From NCBI RefSeq assembly GCF_006149005.1, contig NZ_VBSL01000008.1, positions 248,001 through 312,000 of the forward strand: DNA of 64,000 bases, written 5' to 3'. The position numbers were made by a program, and so were the translations under genes. The DNA is from Larkinella sp. C7. Its GTDB lineage: Bacteria > Bacteroidota > Bacteroidia > Cytophagales > Spirosomataceae. Positions 16,600 to 26,159 of this stretch are shown piece by piece (within the stretch, counting starts at the first letter, position 1; the number at the start of each line of letters is the position of its first letter). The notes below the pieces were generated by a model, which searched no databases, had not been told where the DNA came from, and was given only the letters and a program-made list of their open reading frames with translations.

Positions 16600-18357
16600 T
16601 CACTCCAGATTCAAATCCGTCATCACCGACTGGACTTTCTTCTTCAACTGGTCGTACACCGCATCGAACTCTTCCTTGCTTTTCAGGGGTTCGTTGACGC
16701 TCACGTAAAATTTAATTTTCGGCTCGGTTCCCGATGGGCGGGCGGACACTTTCGTTCCGTCGGCGGTGAAGAACTGCAACACGTTTGACGACTCGATACC
16801 CATTTTCCCGGCTTCAATGGCGGTTTTTTCGCCAGTAGTCAGATCGGTTCGCTCCAGACTCGCGTAATCATCGACGCGCAAAACCGGTGACCCAGCAATC
16901 TGTTTCGGCGGATTGGCCCGGAAGTCGGCCATCATCTGCTGGATTTCTTCGGCCCCGGTTTTTCCTTTTTTGGTCAGCGAGATCAGTCCTTCGTAATAAA
17001 AACCGAATTTCTGATACATCTCCATCAGCAAGTCGAACAGACTCAGCCCTTTGTCTTTGGCATAAGCCGTCAACTCGGCAATCATGGCGCAGGAAGCAAT
17101 GGCGTCTTTATCCCGGACAAAATCCCCGATCAGGTAGCCGTAGCTTTCTTCACCCCCACCGATAAACTGCTGCTGGCCTTCCAGTTCGCGGATAATCTGC
17201 GCGATGTATTTAAAACCGGTCAGCGTATTGTAGCAGAAAACGCCGTATTGATCGCACATCTTGTCGATGAGGTCGGTCGTTACGATGGTTTTGGCAACAA
17301 ACTCTTTGCCGGTCAGTTTGCCGTTGTCTTTCCAGGCCTGGAGCAAATAATAGATGATCAGGCTGGCCATCTGGTTGCCATTCAGCAACTCGAACTGACC
17401 ATGGTGGTTGCGGGCACCCGAACCCACGCGGTCGGCATCGGGGTCGGTGGCCATGATCAGATCCGCGTTGATCGCTTCGGCTTTTTCCAGCGCCAGCCGC
17501 ATGGCATCGCGTTCTTCGGGGTTCGGCGATTTCACCGTCGGGAAGTTGCCATCCGGCTCGGCCTGCTCCTCCACGATGTTCACGTTGGTAAAACCGAGGG
17601 CTTTCAGCACGCGCGGAACCAGCGTAATACCCGTCCCGTGGATGGGCGTAAAAACGATATTCAGGTCCTTCTGCCGCGCAATCACATCCGGATTGATGGA
17701 GTTCGACTTGATCCGTTCGACGTACACACTGTCGATTTCTTCGTCGATCAGGTGAATCTTCTCCGGTACCCCTTCAAATTTCACATCGTCAATCGACGTG
17801 ATTTTATTGACTTCGGTGATGATGTTTTTATCGTGGGGTGCCACCACCTGCCCGCCGTCGTTCCAGTACGCTTTGTAGCCGTTGTATTCCGGCGGGTTGT
17901 GCGACGCCGTAACAACGATCCCGCTCTGACAACCCAACTGGCGAATGGCAAACGACAGCTCCGGCGTGGGGCGCAGCGCGCTGAATAAGTACACTTCGAT
18001 GCCGTTGGCCGAGAAAATATCCGCCACAATCCGGGCAAACTCCGGGCTCATCCGGCGGCTGTCGTGGGCAATCGCTACTTTAATGTCAATGTCGGGAAAA
18101 GCCGCATTCAGGTAATTCGCCAGCCCCTGCGTGGCCGCGCCGACCGTGTAGCGGTTCATGCGGTTGGAACCCACGCCGATGACGCCCCGCAAACCGCCGG
18201 TACCAAATTCCAGGTTTTTATAGAACGAATCGGTCAGTTCGGTCGATTCGCCGTTGTCCAGCAATTTTTGAATTGCCGCTTTGGTTTCGGAGTCATAATT
18301 GCCGTTGAGCCAATGGTCGATGGTAGCCTGGGTTGCAGAATCAATTGCAGTTGTCAT
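16600..18357 (-). CDS. phosphoglucomutase/phosphomannomutase family enzyme
   Basis: 585 codons, the long form (PgcA/PGM2-like). The active-site phosphoserine loop TASHNPPEYNGYKAYW is near residue 153, the metal loop DPDADRVG near 303, the sugar loop GGEESYG and the phosphate loop RPSGTEPKIKFY near the C-terminus. All catalytic motifs are intact. It interconverts hexose 1- and 6-phosphates; the preferred sugar (glucose, mannose or a pentose) cannot be decided here. No signal; cytoplasmic. A near-consensus promoter lies immediately upstream. Confidence 0.93.
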   Translation of the reverse strand: MTTAIDSATQATIDHWLNGNYDSETKAAIQKLLDNGESTELTDSFYKNLEFGTGGLRGVIGVGSNRMNRYTVGAATQGLANYLNAAFPDIDIKVAIAHDSRRMSPEFARIVADIFSANGIEVYLFSALRPTPELSFAIRQLGCQSGIVVTASHNPPEYNGYKAYWNDGGQVVAPHDKNIITEVNKITSIDDVKFEGVPEKIHLIDEEIDSVYVERIKSNSINPDVIARQKDLNIVFTPIHGTGITLVPRVLKALGFTNVNIVEEQAEPDGNFPTVKSPNPEERDAMRLALEKAEAINADLIMATDPDADRVGSGARNHHGQFELLNGNQMASLIIYYLLQAWKDNGKLTGKEFVAKTIVTTDLIDKMCDQYGVFCYNTLTGFKYIAQIIRELEGQQQFIGGGEESYGYLIGDFVRDKDAIASCAMIAELTAYAKDKGLSLFDLLMEMYQKFGFYYEGLISLTKKGKTGAEEIQQMMADFRANPPKQIAGSPVLRVDDYASLERTDLTTGEKTAIEAGKMGIESSNVLQFFTADGTKVSARPSGTEPKIKFYVSVNEPLKSKEEFDAVYDQLKKKVQSVMTDLNLE

Positions 18358-18382
18358 AAAAAATGAGTGTTTGAATCGGTTG

Positions 18383-18413
18383 CCAATTTACAGTTCTAAA
18401 TGACGTAGTCAAA
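18383..18413 (-). promoter_or_regulatory. promoter of the phosphosugar mutase gene
   Basis: On the minus strand TTTG (18413-18410), a 19-bp spacer, then TAAATTGG (18390-18383). The -33 element is exact; the -7 has one mismatch to TAnnTTTG. It lies 26 bp before the start codon. Confidence 0.55.
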
Positions 18414-18478
18414 TCCTTTTGGTAAAAGGTTTTAAAACCGTAAAAGGTTGGACAAAACAGGCCCGAAACAGACCTCCT

Positions 18479-19921
18479 CTATTTCCAGCCGCCACCCAAG
18501 GCCCGGTACGCATTGACCATGGCGTTCATTTGCCGCATCCGCGTTTCAATCAGCTCCATTCTGGATTCCAGCACATCCCGTTGCGTCAGCAACACTTCCA
18601 TGTAATCAGCTCGTGCTGAAGTAAATAGCCGAAGAGAAATGTTAGTCGACTGGGTCAGTGCCTGCACCTGGTTATTTTTGGTACTGTAACTTTTTTCCAG
18701 GTTATCGATGGCCGAGAACTGATTGGCGACTTCGATGTAGGCATTCAAAACCGTTTTTTCGTACTGATAAACGGCCTGAATTTGCTTCGCATTCGCATTC
18801 TTGTACATCGCCGTAATGGCATTCTTGTTGATGACCGGACCCACCAGATCCCCGATCAGCGACGCAATCAATGATTCCGGTGTATTCACCAGATAGATCG
18901 GATTGAAAGCCATCAGACCCAGCGAAGCGGAAAGATGCAGGGAGGGATAAAAGTTGGCCCGGGCCACACTGACATCGAGTTTGGCAGCCTCCAACTGGTG
19001 TTCGGCCTGTCTGATATCGGGCCGGTTTTCCAGCAATTGCGAGGGTGCGCCCGCATACATTTTCGTCGGGTTTAAGTCGCCAAAATTCACAGAACTTCGC
19101 TGAATCCGCTGCGGAAACCGGCCCACGAGGAAATTAATCCGGTTTTCCGTTTCAACAATCTTTTGCTGAACGTCATACTGAAGATTCTGCGTTTTATACA
19201 CCTCGGCCTCAAACCGGCGAACCGCCAGTTCGGTCACCTTGGCCGCTTCTTTCTGCTGCTTGATGATCGACAGGGCATTGGTCAGAATATCGATGTTTCG
19301 CTTGATGATTTCCAACTGATTATCATACGCCATCAGCTCATAATACGAGTTGGCGATCTCGGCCACCAGATTGGTCACCTGGAAATTCCGGCCTTCAATG
19401 GACGCCAGATAGTTGAAAACCGCTACTTTCCGGGCGTTCCGCAGTTTATGCCAGATATCGACTTCCCAACTGGCAAAGGCACCGACGTAGGTATTTGGTA
19501 ACACATCGGGCGTGTGCCGACCCGGTTTTATATCGGTTACGGCATCAGCGGCCCCCTGGCTGGTGTAGCGGGAAACCTTTTCGACGCCGGAACCCCCACC
19601 CACCGTAACGAACGGCAGATACTCTCCTTTGCGGGCCATGATTTCGTTGTTGGACACCGCAATTTCCTGAAGCGTGATGTTTAATTCCTGGTTGTTATAC
19701 AGGGCCGTATCGATCAGAGCCGCCAGATTGGGGTCGGTAAAATACGCCTTCCAGCTTGTCTTTGCTGTGTTGGTCGAGTCCGACGCGTTATTAAAACGCG
19801 TCGGTACGGTTTTATTTTCGGCTTTCGGAACCAGGCGGGGAACGCTACAACCGCTCGTGAGCAGGGTAAGAATCGTTATTCCTACGCAGGCTACTCGTTG
19901 TCTATTTCTCATTGATTTCAC
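18479..19921 (-). CDS. TolC/NodT-type outer-membrane efflux lipoprotein
   Basis: 480 codons. The signal ends LLTSGC with SVPRLVPKAENK after the lipid Cys, typical of NodT-type outer-membrane factors. The body has the two outer-membrane-efflux repeats, with LLENRPDIRQAEHQLEAAKLDVSVARANFYPSL marking the second. It forms the trimeric exit duct of the tripartite pump encoded upstream. Its start overlaps the end of the permease gene by 20 bp, so it is translationally linked to it. Gene order here is adaptor, permease, exit duct. Confidence 0.93.
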   Translation of the reverse strand: MKSMRNRQRVACVGITILTLLTSGCSVPRLVPKAENKTVPTRFNNASDSTNTAKTSWKAYFTDPNLAALIDTALYNNQELNITLQEIAVSNNEIMARKGEYLPFVTVGGGSGVEKVSRYTSQGAADAVTDIKPGRHTPDVLPNTYVGAFASWEVDIWHKLRNARKVAVFNYLASIEGRNFQVTNLVAEIANSYYELMAYDNQLEIIKRNIDILTNALSIIKQQKEAAKVTELAVRRFEAEVYKTQNLQYDVQQKIVETENRINFLVGRFPQRIQRSSVNFGDLNPTKMYAGAPSQLLENRPDIRQAEHQLEAAKLDVSVARANFYPSLHLSASLGLMAFNPIYLVNTPESLIASLIGDLVGPVINKNAITAMYKNANAKQIQAVYQYEKTVLNAYIEVANQFSAIDNLEKSYSTKNNQVQALTQSTNISLRLFTSARADYMEVLLTQRDVLESRMELIETRMRQMNAMVNAYRALGGGWK

Positions 19922-22900
19922 TTTCTTCAGGTTGTGGAAACTGGTCTACGGAATGGACGAATACATCGGTCAGCGAATCTTCTTCTTCCCCTTTAATCAG
20001 CTTCCGGCCATCGGCCAGATTGCCGAATATAAAGTACAGTCCGGGGATGATGATGACCCCGAAAATGGTTCCGAATAACATCCCACCCATCGCTGAGGCT
20101 CCAATCGTCCGGTTTCCAATTGCTCCGGCACCGGTCGCGCTGATCAACGGGATCAGGCCGGCCACAAAGGCGAAGGAAGTCATCAGAATCGGGCGGAAAC
20201 GAACCCTGGCACCTTCTATGGCTGCGTTCAGAATGGTTTCGCCCTGCTGCCGCTTCTGAACGGCGAATTCGACGATCAGTACGGCGTTTTTACCCAACAG
20301 ACCGACCAGCATGATGAGCCCGATCTGGGCGTAGATGTTGTTTTCCAGCCCCATCAGTTTGAGCAGCAAAAACGACCCGAAGACCCCCACCGGCAGCGAG
20401 AACACGACAGCCAGCGGAATGATGAAACTTTCGTACTGCGCGGCCAGCACAAAATAGACGAAGGCCAACACAATCAGGAACACGTACAGCGACTCATTGC
20501 CCCGGCTCGCTTCATCGTAGGAAAGACCCTCAAAAGCAATGTCATACCCCCTGGGCAAGGTCTTGGCGGCCACTTCCCGGATGGCCTGAATGGCATCGGC
20601 GGTGGTGTAGCCGTTGGCCGGAAGACCCTGAATGGCGGCTGAATTATAAAGATTGAACCGGGTAATTTCATTGGGGCCCTGGCCTTTTTTAAGCTTCATG
20701 AAGGCCGAGTAAGGCACCATTTCGCCCGCGTCGTTTTTGACAAAAAGCTTCAACAAATCGGTTGGAAGCCGTCGGTACAACGGATCAGACTGCACATAAA
20801 CCTTGAAGAACTGGTTAAACTTGATAAACCCCTGCTCGTAGGTACTGCCGATCATGATGTTGAGGTTGTCCATCGCTTTGCCGATCGACACGCCTTTTTG
20901 CATGGCCAGTTTGTTGTCGATCTCCAGTTCGTATTGCGGATAGTTCGCGGCAAAGAAGGTGAACAAGCCGGTCAGCTCTTTCCGCTTGCCCAGGTTATCC
21001 ATGAATTCCTTGTTAATTTTATCAAACTCACGGTAATCCGTATCGGTGGTTTTGTCCAGTAAGCGCATGGAAAAACCGCCGGACGTACCGAAGCCGGGGA
21101 TGGCCGGTGGTTCAAAGAACTCGACCACGGCCCCAAGCCCCCTCGTTTTCCCTTCCAGTTCTTCCATGATTTCCTTCACGTTTTTCTCGCGGTCCGACCA
21201 CGGTTTCAGGTTGATCAGACAGGTTCCGGCGTTGGAGCCGCGTCCTTCGGTCATAATCTCGTAACCGGCCAATGAAGACACCGATTCGATGCCCGGAACT
21301 TCTTCGCAAATTTTCTGAAGCCGCCGGGAAACCTCGTTGGTTTTTTCCAGGGTCGAACCGGGTGGTGTCTGGATAATCGCGTAAATCGTACTCTGGTCTT
21401 CGTTCGGAATAAAACCGGCGGGCAGAATTTTATTTACGTAGAGTATTCCAAAACAGAAAGCCAATAACACGCCCCAGGTAACCACTCTCCGGCCGACGAT
21501 TGATTTTAACAGGCCCACGTATCGCCCGGTCACTTTATCAAAGCCCCGGTTGAAACTGTCGAGGGCTTTGGTGAGCAGATTTTTCTTCCGGGCGGGCTGT
21601 CCGTGATGGTTTTTCAGCAACATGGCGCACAAAACCGGGGTAAGCGTCAGGGCGATCAGGGCTGAAATGACAATGGAACTGGCCATCGTGATGGAGAACT
21701 GCCGGTAAAAAGTCCCCACCGGACCCGACATGAAGGAGATGGGCAGGAATACCGACACCATGACCGCCGTGATGGCGATAATCGCCCCGCTAATCTCACC
21801 AAGCACCTTTTTAACTGCGGCAAACGGGGATAGATGCGGTTCTTCTTCCATTTTGGCGTGAACCGCTTCCACCACCACAATCGCGTCATCCACCACAATA
21901 CCGATGGCCAGCACCAGGGCGAAGAGCGTTATCAGGTTGATGGAAAGTCCAAACGCCTGAATCACAAAGAACGCCCCGATCAGGGAAACCGGAACGGCCA
22001 GAATCGGGATCAGGGTCGAACGCCAGTCACCCAGAAAGATGAAAACAACCAGCGCAACCAGAATAAACGCGTCCCGCAGCGTATCGATGACCTGCTCGAT
22101 GGACGCGTCCAGAAAGTTAGACACATCATAGCTGATTTTGTAATCCACACCCGGCGGAAAGGATTCTTTCATGACGTCGAGCTTCTCTTTTACCTCCTCA
22201 ATAACCTCACTGGCATTGCTCCCGTAGTTTTGCCGCAACACAATGGCGGCCGATGGCTTGCCATCCAGGTTGGAGTAAATATCAAAGAACTCACTTCCCA
22301 ATTCAACCTTGGCGATGTCCTTCAGGTGGATGCTTTCACCGGCTGAATTGGCCCGGATGATGATGTCTTCGTACTCCTTGGGGTCGCTATACCGTCCTTT
22401 ATACGTGAGCACGTATTCCAGCGACTGGGCCGCAATACCGGAACTCTGCCCGATCCGGCCCGGTCGGCCGATGATGCTTTGCTCCCCGATGGCCTTCATC
22501 ACTTCTTCGGTGGAAATCTTATAGGCCCGCATGCGGTCCGGGTTGAGCCAGATGCGCATTGCATACCGCCGACTCCCCAATATCTGCGCCCGGGCGACCC
22601 CCTTGGTCCGCTGAATTTCGGGGATCATTTTAACGGTCGCGTAGTTGAACAGGAATTTCTCGTCGATGCTTTTATCCTTGGAATAAAGGTTAACGTACAT
22701 CAACATACTGGGCTGGACCGGCGAAATAATAACTCCTTCCCGCTGAACCAGCTCGGGCAGAAGCGGCATGACCTGATCCACCCGGGTTTTCACCCGGATA
22801 ACGGCGACGTTGGGGTCCGTCCCCGGTTCAAAAATAATCCGGAGCGTCGCTTCCCCGGCACTGGTGGCGTCGGTCGCGATATACCGCATATCCTGGACAC

Positions 22901-23111
22901 CGTTGATGGCCTGTTCCAGCGTAATCAGCGTGGATTTCACCAGGACATCGGCACTGGAACCGGGATACGCAATGAAGATATTGACGGTGGTGGGGGCAAT
23001 ATCCGGGAATTGGGAAATCGGTAACTTCTCAATAGCCAGGATGCCGATGAAGACGATCATGATCGAAATCACAATCGCAAATACGGGTCTGCGGATGAAT
23101 TGATTGAACAT
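19902..23111 (-). CDS. HAE1-family RND efflux permease
   Basis: 1069 codons, full AcrB length. It begins MFNQFIRRPVFAIVISIMIVFIG. The proton-relay aspartates are in TM4 (GIVVDDAIVVVEAVH) and the relay lysine in TM10 (LLGKNAVLIVEFA). Two large periplasmic loops carry the porter and docking domains (for example TRFNLYNSAAIQGLPANGYTT). It exports hydrophobic or amphiphilic compounds, driven by protons. It is the second gene of the operon, 24 bp after the adaptor, and overlaps the exit duct. The drug range cannot be predicted. Confidence 0.95.
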   Translation of the reverse strand: MFNQFIRRPVFAIVISIMIVFIGILAIEKLPISQFPDIAPTTVNIFIAYPGSSADVLVKSTLITLEQAINGVQDMRYIATDATSAGEATLRIIFEPGTDPNVAVIRVKTRVDQVMPLLPELVQREGVIISPVQPSMLMYVNLYSKDKSIDEKFLFNYATVKMIPEIQRTKGVARAQILGSRRYAMRIWLNPDRMRAYKISTEEVMKAIGEQSIIGRPGRIGQSSGIAAQSLEYVLTYKGRYSDPKEYEDIIIRANSAGESIHLKDIAKVELGSEFFDIYSNLDGKPSAAIVLRQNYGSNASEVIEEVKEKLDVMKESFPPGVDYKISYDVSNFLDASIEQVIDTLRDAFILVALVVFIFLGDWRSTLIPILAVPVSLIGAFFVIQAFGLSINLITLFALVLAIGIVVDDAIVVVEAVHAKMEEEPHLSPFAAVKKVLGEISGAIIAITAVMVSVFLPISFMSGPVGTFYRQFSITMASSIVISALIALTLTPVLCAMLLKNHHGQPARKKNLLTKALDSFNRGFDKVTGRYVGLLKSIVGRRVVTWGVLLAFCFGILYVNKILPAGFIPNEDQSTIYAIIQTPPGSTLEKTNEVSRRLQKICEEVPGIESVSSLAGYEIMTEGRGSNAGTCLINLKPWSDREKNVKEIMEELEGKTRGLGAVVEFFEPPAIPGFGTSGGFSMRLLDKTTDTDYREFDKINKEFMDNLGKRKELTGLFTFFAANYPQYELEIDNKLAMQKGVSIGKAMDNLNIMIGSTYEQGFIKFNQFFKVYVQSDPLYRRLPTDLLKLFVKNDAGEMVPYSAFMKLKKGQGPNEITRFNLYNSAAIQGLPANGYTTADAIQAIREVAAKTLPRGYDIAFEGLSYDEASRGNESLYVFLIVLAFVYFVLAAQYESFIIPLAVVFSLPVGVFGSFLLLKLMGLENNIYAQIGLIMLVGLLGKNAVLIVEFAVQKRQQGETILNAAIEGARVRFRPILMTSFAFVAGLIPLISATGAGAIGNRTIGASAMGGMLFGTIFGVIIIPGLYFIFGNLADGRKLIKGEEEDSLTDVFVHSVDQFPQPEESEINEK

Positions 23112-23135
23112 ATCTTTGCAGGTTGAAAAACCGGT

Positions 23136-24218
23136 TTATTCGGCGTAGAGGCTTAACTTGGACAAAACCGAATCAGGCTGCACGAAGGTGTAGTGGATTT
23201 TTTCGTTTTCTTTGACCTGACGCAAGCCTTCCAGCAGGATTTTATCGTCTTTGGTCAGACCGGATTTAACCACAAAAATGTGGGGCATTTCCGCAGCTAT
23301 GGTAATTTCCCGGGACCGGATCTTGCCTTCTTTATCCACCAGATAGACATATTTCTTGTCCAGAACTTCGAAAGTGGCTTTCTGCGGGATAATCAGGGCG
23401 TTTTTAAGCGGCAAGGTCATCTGGATGTTCCCGGTTTCGCCGTGCCGAAGCAGCCCTTTTGGGTTGGGGAAAGTGGCCCGGAAAGCGATATTTCCCGTTT
23501 CGTTGTTAAAATCCGCTTCGATGGTTTGAACCACGCCGGGATAATCAAACACTTGCTGATTGGCCATTAACAGGTTCACATTCTTCAGATTTTCCTGCTG
23601 GGCGTGGGTTTTGTAATTCAGGTATTCCGCTTCCGGCACATTGAAATACACCCACATTTTGCTGTTGTCAGACAGCGTTGTGAGCAAATCACCCTCGTCG
23701 ACGAGGCTTCCCAGCCGCACCTGGAAGTGGTCCATGATGCCATCAAAAGGCGCTCTCACTTCCGTAAAACCGAGGTGAATCTGCGCAACGGTGACTTCTG
23801 CTTTGGCCTTGTCTAACTTGGCTTTGGCCAGGGCCAGCTCGTTTTTCGAAACGATGTTGCTGTCGGCCAGCGATTTGGTATTTTTGTATTCCACCTCCAC
23901 GAAATTGGCTTCGGCCTGGGCTTTCTGGAGTTCTGCCTGGTATTGGATCGGCAGAATCTGAAACATGAGCTGCCCTTTTTTAACCGCCTGCCCTTCGTCC
24001 ACAAAGATTTTTTGCAGATAACCCCGTTCCAACGCCCGCAATTCGATGTGCTGGATGGAATGAATCTGGGAGACGTATTCATTCGTGACGGTCGTATCGG
24101 TTTTTAAAGGACTGGTCACCAGATACTTGGTTTCTTCCTCCTTTTCTTCTTTTTTCTCGGAACAGCCTGCCACACCCACCAGGGCACACAAACTCACGAG
24201 CATCAATAATTTATTCAT
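23136..24218 (-). CDS. RND periplasmic adaptor (AcrA-like)
   Basis: 360 codons. Lipoprotein signal LVGVAGCSEKKEEKEE. Lipoyl/hairpin region with LERGYLQKIFVDEGQAVKKGQLMF, then a coiled-coil (EANFVEVEYKNTKSLADSNIVSKNE region), the second lipoyl half VRAPFDGIMDHFQVRLGSLVDEGD, and a beta-barrel plus membrane-proximal domain. It links the permease to the outer-membrane duct. Unlike many AcrA proteins it has an acidic-basic patch (KEEKEEETK) right after the lipid Cys. Second gene of the unit, 6 bp after the small membrane protein gene. Confidence 0.93.
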   Translation of the reverse strand: MNKLLMLVSLCALVGVAGCSEKKEEKEEETKYLVTSPLKTDTTVTNEYVSQIHSIQHIELRALERGYLQKIFVDEGQAVKKGQLMFQILPIQYQAELQKAQAEANFVEVEYKNTKSLADSNIVSKNELALAKAKLDKAKAEVTVAQIHLGFTEVRAPFDGIMDHFQVRLGSLVDEGDLLTTLSDNSKMWVYFNVPEAEYLNYKTHAQQENLKNVNLLMANQQVFDYPGVVQTIEADFNNETGNIAFRATFPNPKGLLRHGETGNIQMTLPLKNALIIPQKATFEVLDKKYVYLVDKEGKIRSREITIAAEMPHIFVVKSGLTKDDKILLEGLRQVKENEKIHYTFVQPDSVLSKLSLYAE

Positions 24219-24224
24219 AAGGAT

Positions 24225-24530
24225 CTATTTTTTCACGTTACTGGTTTGAAGGGGATGCTGAGGGGGGGGGATCTGACCCGGCGGTGCGTTGGGGCCTTGT
24301 GCCAATTGCCGAATCAGGCTGTCTTTCTGCTGGTTGGTCCGTTTGCAGTCCAAAAGCTGCTGTTGCCAAACCACCAGATCGACCGGAGGAATCGAGTTGC
24401 CTAATTCATACTCATAAATCATTCGCTGGCGACTTTGCTCATACAGCAGAAAGCCATTGAACACCAGAGAGAGCGCCAGGGCCAGTCCAAAGCCGTAAAG
24501 CAAAATCGAGGGGAAAGTCCGGCGCTGCAT
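24225..24530 (-). CDS. small single-pass membrane protein heading the efflux operon
   Basis: 101 codons. One membrane segment (about residues 9-27, ILLYGFGLALALSLVFNGF) is followed by a periplasmic tail with a short helix (LDCKRTNQQKDSLIRQLAQ) and a Pro/Gln-rich end. It sits 6 bp before the adaptor on the same strand, so it belongs to the operon. I do not recognise the family. It might be an accessory or assembly subunit of the pump, or a small sensor; this is inferred from position only. Confidence 0.7.
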   Translation of the reverse strand: MQRRTFPSILLYGFGLALALSLVFNGFLLYEQSRQRMIYEYELGNSIPPVDLVVWQQQLLDCKRTNQQKDSLIRQLAQGPNAPPGQIPPPQHPLQTSNVKK

Positions 24531-24792
24531 CGCTTGTGTCTCTAGTTATTGACACAAAGCACGCTCCGTAACATTAGAACGGTATGAGAAGGAAATTAAA
24601 AGATCGTAGAAAAGTTTAATATGACCGATCAGGCAGTTTGAGAAATCCCACGACTCTACATCAAAAACTAGAATAATCAGGGGAATTATGCGGTTATTTC
24701 CAGAAACCAAACCCGCCCGCAGAATTGCTGTGCATTAAAAAAGTACTATTTTACGCAGAGAGAAGGTGTAGCTCTGAATTCATTTCATCGCC
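24531..24792. other. operator/promoter region of the efflux operon
   Basis: 260 bp of AT-rich sequence between the histidine-kinase stop and the efflux operon. It must carry the efflux promoter, and a response-regulator site is expected here if the adjacent two-component system controls the pump. I did not find a clear TAnnTTTG box or a convincing tandem repeat. Confidence 0.4.
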
Positions 24793-26148
24793 TTACCCCA
24801 AGCCGGGCAACTGAATCATCACTGAAGTCCCCCGGTTTACGTCGGAGGTGATCTGGAGAACGCCCTGGTGCAGGTCAATGATTTTCTGCGTGACGGCCAG
24901 GCCAATGCCATAGCCCGGCACGTCATCGACATTGCCGCCCCGGTATAACGGATCAAGAATGTGAGCGGCATCGGTTTCGGAAATGCCGCGCCCCTGATCG
25001 GCTACGGTCACAGTAATCTGGTCTTTTGTGACTTGCAAATGCACCGTAACCGCTTCACTGGAATATTTGCAGGCGTTATCCAACACGTTCAGGAAAGCCG
25101 TCATCAGCAGCGTGGCGTTGCCTTTTACGGTGAACGAATCTTCCTCATCCATCCTGAATTGCAGGTTGAGGTTCCGGCCCGGATACTTGGCCTGCACGTG
25201 CCCAATGGCGTTGAGCAGGCAATCGTCTACCTGAACGGCGGTTAAAGCAACGGGCCCATCGGTCACTTTGGCCAGGCCCAGCAACCCATTGGTCAGGGCA
25301 ATCACTTTTTTCAGTTCTTCAACCGCCACTTCCATGCTCTCGCGCCAGTCGGCGGGGTTCTGGTCATACCGCAGGGAGGTTTCCAGCGTACCCAGGGTGT
25401 TGGTCAGCGGGGTGCGCAGTTCGTGCGACGCGTGGGCGACAAAGCTGCGCTGGGAAACAAACGCATCTTCGAGCCGAAACAGCATCTGGTTGAACGTCAT
25501 GGCAAGCTGGGCAATTTCATCCCGGCGGTTTCCCTCATGAACCCGCTTGTGCAATTGCCGGGCAGTAATCTGCTCCACCTCATCCACAATCTGGGCGATC
25601 GGTTTCAGCACACCACCGGAAAAATACCAGCCAGCCAGCACGATCAGCGCAAACCCCAGCAGATTGGCCAGCAACAGGATTTGTTGCAGCGTACCGAGTT
25701 TGGCCAGGCCGATCCGGTCATAGCCCGAAGCAAAAATGTAAAAGAGCTGCCCGCCATGCCGGTACGGAATCACGATCGATTCGAGGTGACCACTTTTGAA
25801 TTCAAACAGCGATTCGGTGGTCAGGAGCGGTATCTTTTCTTTGTAATACTCCGATTCTTTCAGCGTCCGGTTGGTGAAGACCAGATTGTGCCGCTGATCG
25901 TAAATGCTGATTTGCTCCTCCACGATGGTGAGCAAGTCAGTCCGCACCATGTTTTTAAAAAAGTCATCGTGGAGATGCCGCCGGGAAATCAGCAGACGTC
26001 CGGCCACGCGGGCTTTCGACTCCAGTCGGCTGTAAAATTCCTCGCGTCGGTACAGCGAATAGAAGTACCACACCAGCAGCGACAGCGTGAGCTGGATGGC
26101 CGTAGCCAGCAGTGTAAAGACGATCGTCAGGCGGTTTCGAATCAGCAT
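24793..26148 (-). CDS. sensor histidine kinase (EnvZ/CpxA-type)
   Basis: 451 codons. Two membrane segments (about 8-30 and 154-175) flank a periplasmic sensor domain. A HAMP linker follows (GVLKPIAQIVDEVEQI), then the dimerisation/His box SHELRTPLTNTLGTLE with its phospho-His, the N box LDNACKY, and G boxes DQGRGIS and GYGIGLAVTQKI. It is a membrane-bound kinase working with the response regulator encoded 11 bp upstream. The unit points towards the efflux operon, a usual arrangement for self-regulating pumps. Confidence 0.93.
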   Translation of the reverse strand: MLIRNRLTIVFTLLATAIQLTLSLLVWYFYSLYRREEFYSRLESKARVAGRLLISRRHLHDDFFKNMVRTDLLTIVEEQISIYDQRHNLVFTNRTLKESEYYKEKIPLLTTESLFEFKSGHLESIVIPYRHGGQLFYIFASGYDRIGLAKLGTLQQILLLANLLGFALIVLAGWYFSGGVLKPIAQIVDEVEQITARQLHKRVHEGNRRDEIAQLAMTFNQMLFRLEDAFVSQRSFVAHASHELRTPLTNTLGTLETSLRYDQNPADWRESMEVAVEELKKVIALTNGLLGLAKVTDGPVALTAVQVDDCLLNAIGHVQAKYPGRNLNLQFRMDEEDSFTVKGNATLLMTAFLNVLDNACKYSSEAVTVHLQVTKDQITVTVADQGRGISETDAAHILDPLYRGGNVDDVPGYGIGLAVTQKIIDLHQGVLQITSDVNRGTSVMIQLPGLG

Positions 26149-26159
26149 ACCGTATCGCG

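Noticed and set aside
17248-17988. 246-codon plus-strand frame over the phosphosugar mutase
   Set aside because: Covers the conserved metal loop of the mutase on the other strand; no independent support.
18420-18478. Possible tenth heptad element between the exit-duct stop and the mutase start
   Set aside because: A repeated AACCTTTTAC word at 14-bp spacing is present, but there is no convincing second arm and no core; too weak to call.
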